Assembly: GCA_029582265.1 (NCBI GenBank)
Contig: CM055830.1
Coordinates: 30,917,172-30,981,171, forward strand
DNA: 64,000 nucleotides
Reading direction: 5' to 3'
DNA from: Zoroaster sp. YZ-2022
Taxonomy: Eukaryota > Echinodermata > Asteroidea > Forcipulatida > Zoroasteridae
Shown here: one piece after another, positions 55,644 through 64,000 of the stretch
How positions within the stretch are numbered: position 1 is the stretch's first letter
Layout of the letters: each line of letters starts with the position of its first letter
Notes under the pieces: generated by a model
Seen by the model: the letters and a program-made list of their open reading frames with translations, nothing else
What the model was told of the DNA's origin: nothing
Database searches by the model: none
Translations under genes and position numbers: made by a program

Positions 55644-55915
55644 ATGGCAATTTCTTTTTTCATCGGAACATTGCAATTTTACCTGAGGAAGTGGAAGTGG
55701 AAACAAAAATTACTAATTTCTCAAAATAATTGTGAGAAGCATGGTTATACTGTATGCACTGTAAATGAATTTATAGTGGGTCCCATGGCACTTTTCTACT
55801 TTAGCTTTTACTTAGCTTCTGACAACTATTTTGTAAAATATCTAATTTCAAAGTATATTGTTTTCCTTTCTGAAAGGAAACTACTGTCTCAATGTTCTAA
55901 TCCTTCTGTGACTAC

Positions 55916-56223
55916 AAAGATCAAAAATTGTCAAAATGTTGATATACTTGCTATGGTATATCTGGTGCACTGAAAAGTCAAACACTGTCTAACCTTATGT
56001 GTAGTAAGTACATTTACAGGTCAAAATGAGTCGACCGTTTTTGACTGATAAAAGCATGGTCTCGTATTGTTGAAGGTGGTCAAAATGACAGTAAAAACCA
56101 GTCAAAAATGCCCCTGTGTGCACATTTGGGTCAACAGTTAAAACAGGCAGTTGACTGGTTTTGACCACTATAGCTACATGTACTTGCCACTAAAGTTCAG
56201 CTATATACAGTAGTAGAAGGGTT
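55916..56223 (-). repeat. TTTTGACTG-word repeat, copy 3 (reverse)
   Basis: Contains TCAAAATGAGTCGACCGTTT, GTCAAAAATGCCCCTGTGTG and GTAGTAGAAGGGTTTT, the complement of the order in copies 1 and 2. Confidence 0.8.
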
Positions 56224-59200
56224 TTAATGAAACAAAAAATCTGGCAATTTCTGGTATAACACAGGAAATAGATTGAGTATTTAATAAATTTTTACAAAAA
56301 TGAAAGTCTATGTAAGATAATAGGATATGAAATATTTCCTGTTCCTGTTATTATTATATTTATACTTGTATGGTTTCACTTTTTAAATTATTGTTATTGG
56401 TTTTTTATACATATATTTTGCTCTTGATTCCTTTAAAATATGGGTGCACTGAAGGACATTCTTCCAAACGCGTATTCTAATAGTCACAAGCAATTTCTGT
56501 GGAATTGTAACATCAGTCTGTTCTGGCTCGTTGCAGAGGATTTCATCTGCCCCCCCCCCCCCCACTTTTGCTTGATTAAAAAAAACATTCTTCGAAATGA
56601 CAAAGTATGTGTACCGTGTAAACAATACTGAACCACAATCTAGACCCTTTAGACACATACATACAAATGTACATGTAACTATCCGATTTTTTTAAATTTA
56701 TTTATTTATTTTTTTATTAAATTTTTTTTTGTATGGGGAATGGGGATGCTACGAGTCATTTTTAATATAGAGGCAGGAAATTATTACAGTAAGTCCACAT
56801 TTATTATGACTCTAATAAAACAAGAGAAACTTGTGTTCATTTTGGCTATTTTATACATTTGGGAGTATTTGTGTTTTTACAAAATTGTTTACCGGTACCC
56901 GGGTATCCGAAGATTTCCAATTTTGGGAATCCGGTTCCTGAAATAACTAAAAATGCACAGCCTTAGATGCTGCCTACATGCTGTTTCTTTGATTAAATCA
57001 CTGTCTTTCAACTGATTGAATCGGACAAATGTAACAGAAACTAAATTGCAGTTTAGTACTGCTGAGGTGGATGGATCAAAATAATAATTGTGAAACTCAC
57101 ACCAGATGGCTGGACCTAGAATTGTGGTTGGTGAGCTGAGAAATGAAACCATGGTGTTTCTGGTAACCTGAGGGCAGGGGAGTCCTCATCACACTGCAAG
57201 ACAGGTTGGCCCCCTGCATGGGACCTCCCTTAAACTTTCAGTTTGATTAATATCAGTTGTGAGTGTTTTATTTTGATAGTTTCTGGTTGTGAAATTTTCA
57301 GGAAAAATACTTGTGTTTTCTAGAGGAAGTACATGTAACATGCACAAAAATGAATTCAGTTGTGTTGTTATGCATGTATGCTGTACAATACAGCATTTTG
57401 AAATTAGCCAATCCAAAACTGTCAATCTGATTCATTGACCAATCCAATTTGATCAACGGCTTTTATTGCATGTATAGTATGTTGCTAATTAATCAGGTTT
57501 TTTATTTATTTATTTTTATTATTTTTTATGAACACACTCATTGGCGTTGACTGAGTTTTATTCATGCATACACTTAAGGGCACCACTGTTGATACATTGT
57601 ACACGTATGTTCATGGATCGGGAATGACGTCACAAACAATGCGTCTGTGTGCAGCTGCCCTAACAACATGCACAAAATGTTTCAAAATTTAGTTGGGACA
57701 AATCTGTTTTAAGACCAAAACAATATTTAAAATAGGCTTATAAATGCAGTTGGTAAGTGGGACATTTCAAAATAAGCCATGCCACCTTCAAATTGCATTG
57801 CCCACTTTTTCTTTTTTGAATTACAGGAGAAATCAAGTGTTATACAATATACATGTACATGTAGTTGATCGGGATGTACATTTTGCATAAGATTAGAATT
57901 GTACTAATTGCTACCATTTCAGCGATACAAAATTGGAATTGTGCACACAGGGAATTATTTCTTCTTGCTATGGAGCCAAAAGTTGTACAATGAGTGTGCA
58001 TACTGTCAATACATGTACTTACAAAGAGGATAGCAGTCAATGCTTTTGGTTGAAAGGTTGGAATTTTTAGGCCCGTGTCATGATAAATATGTAAGCAAAA
58101 TCTGATTTTTTTTTTTTTCAAGAAAGTGGTAAATGTTGTGTGTAACATTGTACATGGGAAATGCTGATAAGCTTTTTGGAGATAATGGCTTTGTATTATA
58201 CATGCACAATGCATTCAATAAATCTGATTGTCAATAAGGAATTTTGTCAATTGGCCAATTTCTATACATGTACCTTAGCATGTCAAGATGAACGTTGTCA
58301 TTCAATGCTTGTTGTACTGCATATTGCTTACCAGGAGAAACAAGGGTAATTTATTAAATTGCCATTTTTAAAGAAAATGTTTTAGAAACTTTATTTTTTA
58401 AATTACCCACATTAGTCCTCCAGAAAAAAAGGTACATTGTTTATTTTGAACATGTACATTTGTACTTGTATGATACTGTAGGTTATTTAATGTAAAGCTC
58501 CATTTACACTGTACCTCTATACTAGCAACCTTGAAATCAACAATGGGGGGGGGGGGCATGACTTAACAAATCCCTTCAATTTAAAAAAATGTTCACACAT
58601 GGTTGTTACCTTCACTTTCAATGAAATCTAAACATGTTCAAATCCATTATTTGTATACAAGACAGTTGGCCCAAGGAGAGTTGTTTTTAACATGTTATGG
58701 GGCCACCTGTACAGTACACAAAATGTAGGCCTATGTGTGGCTCTATGGTTTGTTTAGTAGTGGTACATTTTTGTAAAAAAAAGCACTTCAAGGTCATTGG
58801 GGTGACACTCCAACAGTGCATGTTTATTTGACCTCATGATGACCTCAGTGCTTGAAAGTAATAAAATGGCCATACATTGTAAATTGTAAGGGATATGGTA
58901 CTTAACTGTTGAAAAATGTATTATGTTTCTGGAAATGTTTGAACCACAAGGAGGAATTTTAAAAAGAAACAGCTGAGGAAAACTGGATTTTGGATGCACT
59001 TTACAACACTGAAATATCTGAAGTGGATGCAATTTCACAATTGTTCAGTGATAGTAAAATGTATTATAATGTAAATCCTATTATAGGATTGATGGAAAAT
59101 GAAAAAAAAAAATCAAGGAATGTTCTGACTATTAATGAGTGTTTTGAAATTAAAATGTTGTTCTTAACAGTACATATAATTTAACAAATGTGTTTATCCC

Positions 59201-59237
59201 GAACCTGTTGTGCAAGATTAATCTAGATGCTACATTT
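56224..59237. other. Gene-free interval
   Basis: Homopolymers of C at 56550-56563 and G at 58547-58556. An A/T-rich tract lies at 56690-56735. No exon could be supported. Confidence 0.4.
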
Positions 59238-59380
59238 AATAATTGTTGCCTGGCGTGATGGGGTCCATGGCGTTTTGTACACCCGAGGGGGCTGATGGCA
59301 CCCGAGGCGAAGCCGAGGGTGCCATCAGCCCCGAGGGTGTACAAAACCCATGGACCCCATCACGCCAGGCAACAATTATT
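59238..59380. repeat. CpG-rich near-perfect hairpin, 143 bp
   Basis: AATAATTGTTGCCTGGCGTG at the left pairs with CACGCCAGGCAACAATTATT at the right. Arms of about 65 bases run through GGGGTCCATGG, TTTTGTACACCC and GGGCTGATGGCACCC to a short GAGGCGAAGCCGA centre. GC- and CpG-rich in contrast to its surroundings. No ORF. Confidence 0.9.
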
Positions 59381-59838
59381 TTGTTATACCATGGTATTAG
59401 ATTACGTTACCGAAAAAATCTTCCAGTAAACTGTCTAAGTCTGTAACTGGAAGTGTCTGGAAGTTGCTGTCATCTCGTCCCGTTGCAGTATTCGCGAACT
59501 ATTCGTACTGCATGGTCGAAGCGAACAAATTCACACACGGCAGACAAGTTGTTTAGCTGGTCCCTACAGTGCATCAAATTGAAATATAGCGTGTTCTGCG
59601 GAGTACCAGCAATATAACAACCTCGGTCGCTGTTTTCACTTCTTGCAATCAAAAGTAGCACTTGTGAAAGATATATGGGGATGATACTCCCGGGGACGAT
59701 CAGGGTGATGTACCACTCTTGAGAGGTGAACATCACTTTTTGAGTGACGTCACGAGGGTAACATGAAGATTTGTGATTTGTCATGTGACAGGCTTTCGAC
59801 CAATGAAATTACACAATCTAAGACCATGATATAACAAG
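59381..59838. mobile_element. MITE, about 458 bp, next to the hairpin
   Basis: TTGTTATACCATGGTATTAG at the left pairs with CTAAGACCATGATATAACAA at the right, with a few mismatches. The interior has a 104-codon minus frame (59784-59470) with a hydrophobic stretch (WYITLIVPGSIIPIYLSQVL) but no recognised family. Confidence 0.65.
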
Positions 59839-60006
59839 TATAAATGTACATGTACAATGCTATATGTACATGTACAATGCAAAGTTTGTTTTGTGCAATG
59901 TAGCATGTACATGTAAAATACATGTATACATGCATGTACATGATGCACTTTTAATTTTGCTAGCATTTCTGTGGGCGAAAATTAAGAAATTTTGATCAAT
60001 AGAACC

Positions 60007-60314
60007 CTCCTGCTACTATAAGGGTCAAAATCAATCAAAATGTTGAAATACTTCCCAAGGTATATCTAGTGCACTTAAAAGTCGAACACTGTTAAACCTT
60101 ACGTGTAGTAAGTACATTAAAAGGTTAAAATGAGTCGACTGTTTTTGACTGGTAAAAACATTGTCTGGTATTGTTCAGGGTGGTCAAAATGACAGTCAAA
60201 ACCAGTCAAAAATGCCCCTGTGTGCACATTTGGGTCAACAGTCAAAATGGGCAATTGACTGATTTTGACCTCTACAGCAACTTTCCACTAAAGTGCAGCA
60301 ATAGTAGGAGGGTT
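60007..60314 (-). repeat. TTTTGACTG-word repeat, copy 4 (reverse)
   Basis: Has clear inverted ends (CCCTCCTGCTACTATA and AATAGTAGGAGGG), which shows the family is a short transposon-like unit. The interior matches the other copies in reverse order. Confidence 0.8.
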
Positions 60315-62569
60315 AAATTTGTTATTTATTAGATATCAGTGATTGACCAAGCATTTCTAAGTAGTGTGTATTAGTAATTGATTATACTGTCATGTCAGTG
60401 ATTCACAGTGCATGCATGCTGACTACCATATGACCATTCAACCGCTGCCTCATGTAATACCACTAAAATGCCCAGGCGAGATGAGTACTGCAGAAAACCT
60501 GCACAAAGCCAACCCTATTGACCATGATGAGTGTACATTGCAGATGAACATGTCTGTGTTACCCTACACATGTACAAGATGGGCATACCTTATATGGTGC
60601 CCGTCAGCTGTATTGGATAAGAAGCAATAGGATTGACCTGAGACTGAAATGAATTATGGACTATCTAATAAATTGAAAATGTATACACTGCAATACATTG
60701 CAATTGGATTAGCAAAGATGTGTTTTGTATCACTATAAATGTTAAGCAAGGATACTTGCTTTAATGTGGGATAAGTACATTGTACGCTTTGAGTAGAGGG
60801 TCCATGATTTACAAAACAATGTAGGTTTAGAAAATGATATTTCAGCAGGATGTGTACTTTGATTTGGAATGTACATTATTCAGGGAATTTGGTTCATTGT
60901 TAAATTTATGGCTTATTTTATACATGTCCATTATTTACACTCTGTATAGGTGTACATTTGTGTACTATCTATCATGATCAGTACAATCTAACCCCCTCAC
61001 AATAGAAAAACAGTAGATACATGTACATATATGTACATCAGACTTGCAGTCACAAAAACATACATGAACATCTATCTTTAAATATGTACATTGTACATAC
61101 ATTTATAGACACTCACTCGAAAGTGAAATTATCAGTTTATTTTTATAATTCTCTATTTAGGTTTTTTATGTACAAAGTAAATTTTAACCCATATTTTACC
61201 CGAATATGAATGACTGCTTGTGAATACACACAATCAAAATCAACCTGACCTGACTGAAAAAATTCTCAGTCAGAACATTTTTCAAAAAAAGGTTGGGGGC
61301 GCTATGAAAATTGTATACCCGTGCCAATTAGGGGTCAAATTCTGGATAAAATGTACGAACAGCATCATGAGATTGTATCTTCCATAGCAAAATGTAAACT
61401 ACATTTTTTTTAATCGTGTTTTTGTTTTGTATGAGGACGTGTGTGAGGACCTCAGGATCTTGCTGGTTGGTTGCCTTCCTAAAAATATATGTTTAAATAA
61501 TAAGCAAATATTAAGTTTTTATATTTTTATGTTAGTATTGTTTTTATATCGCAAAGTGTGCCTATAGCCATGTTGTTTATCGTTGTTTGTGTGATTCAAT
61601 GTTTGTTTACTTCCTAAGTGGTTAGCATCAGGAGATCAACTCGACAGTAATTTAGTTGACTTTTTTGTAATCCTACAGGGGTGCCACTTTTGTTTCTGTT
61701 TCTGTTAATTTAATGTAAATTTGTGTTTATTTGTTTTTTCTACCTGTGAAATCAATAAATGAAATGAAAATAACATTTGTGCATACTGTACATATACTAT
61801 CTATTTTGTTACTGATACTTTGTACAAAATACGCTGAGTTATAAAACCATTCAAAGTTATTACCATATGCTGGGTACTAAAATAAAACACATTTTTTACC
61901 AAGAAATCGTGTCTTATATTGTTGATGTGCACATGTACTGTATACGTACATGTACATATTTAAGCATGGTGTATCTCCAGATCTGTCACTTATAACCTGT
62001 TGGTACAGGTACATCATGTACATGTACATGAATATCATTTTACAGTGTACTGGGTAGAAATTACAGTCCAGACATGAATGTAAATATTGGGGGATTTTTT
62101 TGTCATTTTACTGCTAGGACTAGAAACCATGGGTAAAACAAACTTGGCATAAATCGTGTACATCACCCCCCCCCCCCCCATTGCTCCAAGCAGTCGCGTG
62201 CTTGTATTCCCTTCATGATCCACTGTGTACACTGTATCCCATACCTTATCACATTATTAATTTATAATCTTGTAAACTCGGACAAAATTTAATTTTCCTG
62301 GATAGACTGCAAATCATTACCAGGGGCATGGAGCTGGACCTTACTCAAAACACTGGAGGCCAGTTTTGGTTACATGTATCTTCTGTTAAGCAGCTGTGTA
62401 TAGCCTTGTTATGGTAGTATTATATTTTTTGGGTAAAACTTTGGGAGAAATAAAATATAGATGCACTTACTGAAGAAATTCAGTATTAGTATTTTGCCAA
62501 ATACATGTAGCACAGTTATGGTACATGCGTACAGCTATACATGTTTCTTGACAGTGAATGCCCATCTTT
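60315..62569. other. Gene-free; possible LINE 3' end near 61500-61770
   Basis: T-rich text ending TACCTGTGAAATCAATAAAT and GAAATGAAA at about 61743-61770 resembles a LINE 3' end or a polyadenylation region. A C run lies at 62166-62178. No exon supported. Confidence 0.35.
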
Positions 62570-62890
62570 GTTGGTAAAATATTTGTAAATGCATCCATAC
62601 TTTGTAGAAATCAAGAGATGTACAGAGACAAACTAGCGAAAGTTTCAGATTATTCCATTGTGTCATTAGAGCGTGAAAGGCATGCAGATTACATACATAC
62701 ATGTACATGTAGTTGCATTCATTTTAATGTGGAATGTTCATCTCCTGTTGAAAAGTCAATTCGGAAATAATTTTTCCTAATTTTACTAAAATTATAATAC
62801 CTCGGACAGAAAGATTTCAAGGGCTGTTTTATTCCATCATCAACTTTATACCGAGTAAGTTTCATGGACATCTCTGAGCAATTTTATTTA
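62570..62890 (+). repeat. Dispersed repeat shared with 9780-10060
   Basis: AATGCATCCATACTTTGTAG and, about 220 bp later, TTTCAAGGGCTGTTTTATTC with CATCATCAACTTTA, in the same order as the earlier copy. Confidence 0.5.
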
Positions 62891-63079
62891 ATAATTGTCA
62901 ACAGTTTTTAGTGGCTTTAAGACACATCCAATGTATGCTTGATAACTGCATTTTAATGTTACATGCTCTGTGTAATGACATGCACAGTAAAGTGTTCACT
63001 ATTCTTGGCTTGCACATTTCAAACAAAAATAGCCAAGCACCAATAACCCTAACGCACTAGACCCTAGTTGCTGGGTACC

Positions 63080-63215
63080 ATCCTCAATCCTTCAAAATCC
63101 TTCGATTGCCCTACCCCAAAAAATGCATTCATCCTCAATCCTCCAAAATCCTCCAAAATTTTGCACTATGTTCAAAATGAGTGGTGCTCACCTCCTCAAT
63201 CCTCCAAAATCCTGC
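63080..63215 (-). repeat. Cluster of CCTCAATCCTCCAAAATCCT words
   Basis: At least three copies (about 63082, 63132 and 63194) of CCTCAATCC(T/C)(T/C)CAAAATCC(T/C). The same word closes the window at 63940-64000 and is the complement of the AGGATTTTGGAGGATTGAGG words at 6941-7020. Confidence 0.6.
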
Positions 63216-63474
63216 AACCATAAAAACAGTGCTGGGTTTACAACTACCCAATGTGAAATAGGAGCTTAGGTCAGGACACAGTGCAGTAAGGGGAGTACCT
63301 TGTTTATAACCAGTAATAACTATAAACAATGGGAGACTTGTCCTTGAAACAATGGTACACAGTGTAAGGTCTGTCTGTGTACTGGTATACTGTGTACTGG
63401 TGTACTGGTATACTAGGTCACACATGTGTGACCTAGTGTACATAGACAGACTACCACTGTGCATTAGTACCTAA

Positions 63475-63740
63475 CCCTGCCAGACGCAGCACAGTGCATC
63501 AGGTGGAAAAGTCTGGTGCACTTTGATGCATTCAGCTGCCAACACCAGTGCATAAGCAGCCAAGTCTGAGGCTATTGAGAGCTGGTCCCATTGAACAATG
63601 CCAGAGTTGTATCCTGCTGCGTTGGGTGACCACAGACTCTGAGGCAGTTCGGCCTTGAGATTTGTGACCAGATGGATCTTGCTGCACTCTGCAGCCAAGT
63701 CACTTTGACAAACGATGCAATCTGATGCGTCTGGCAGGGT
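63475..63740. mobile_element. MITE, CCCTGCCAGACGCA termini
   Basis: CCCTGCCAGACGCAGCACAG at the left and TGATGCGTCTGGCAGGG at the right are complementary. It is enclosed by a direct repeat (ACATAGACAGACTACCACTG and following bases to GCATTAGT) at 63440-63467 and 63783-63811. Interior frames are not gene-like. Confidence 0.7.
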
Positions 63741-64000
63741 TTCTAGCCAAAATACCCTAGAGGGTTAGGGCTAGTGTACCAGTACATAGACAGACTACCA
63801 CTGTGCATTAGTGCTACTAGTACTGGCTGCATGTACTGTACAGCACTGTGAAACAGATGGAGTACCAGTACTTACCTTGCCGAGTGAGAAAAATGAAAAT
63901 TAAATAGTACCACATTCCAGCAACTCCTACCACACCAGTCCTCCAAAATCCTCATGTTTTTCAAACACCATTCATCCTCAATCCTCCAAATTCCTCATGT

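Noticed and set aside
59470..59784. 104-codon minus frame with a hydrophobic stretch
   Set aside because: Within an inverted-repeat element, no start context or family; likely chance.

Overview
The window looks like repeat-rich, AT-rich nuclear DNA of a marine invertebrate. Supporting signs are tRNA-derived SINEs with (ATT)n tails, many TTAA- and TTA-flanked MITEs, very frequent ACATGTACATGT-type words, a piggyBac transposon, a non-LTR retrotransposon, and very little host coding DNA. I lean towards a deuterostome such as an echinoderm, but no host gene here proves it. Only two candidate host exons are visible: 11525-11842 on the minus strand, and a signal-peptide exon at 50748-50832 on the plus strand.

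The dominant object is a 14.8 kb virus-like Maverick/Polinton-type element at 26964-41797. It has about 0.3 kb terminal inverted repeats (TIRs) and a short target duplication (CTTTC, within a 7-bp shared TCTTTCA). It carries a protein-primed family B DNA polymerase (27744-31602), a retroviral-type DDE integrase (32371-33411), a PCNA-like sliding clamp (40531-41517), a small Cys-rich protein whose start lies in the left TIR (27258-27608), a beta-rich candidate capsid protein (37996-38670), and several membrane or coiled-coil proteins of unknown role. I could not find the packaging ATPase, adenain-type protease or long double-jelly-roll capsid protein expected of standard Polintons. Many genes carry frameshifts or in-frame stops, so this copy is decayed although its TIRs differ at only a handful of bases. 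Genes point inward from both TIRs, and both TIRs hold the promoter, the ATG and the first nine codons of the outermost gene.

Layout of the rest. 1-20.1 kb: foldback MITEs, tandem repeats, SINEs and LINE tails. 20.13-22.82 kb: a nearly complete piggyBac element between TTAA sites. 22.9-26.9 kb: a dispersed TTTTGACTG-rich repeat, a 77-bp tandem array, a 114-bp repeat family and a foldback element. 26.96-41.80 kb: the Maverick-like element. 42.6-43.1 kb: a 114-bp tandem array. 45.48-48.08 kb: a LINE with both ends and a 12-bp target duplication but almost all of ORF2 deleted, nested in a TTAA MITE. 49.5-64 kb: more MITEs, a CpG-rich promoter-like stretch with the signal-peptide exon, two strong hairpins and further repeats.

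A second unusual theme is a family of three foldback elements (8505-9417, 24726-25452, 31659-32465). They share an AGTCACAC terminal core and TTA/TA target duplications. Each interior is built from degenerate 10-11 bp words in blocks of alternating orientation. One lies inside the integrase gene of the Maverick-like element, so the family was active after that element arrived.
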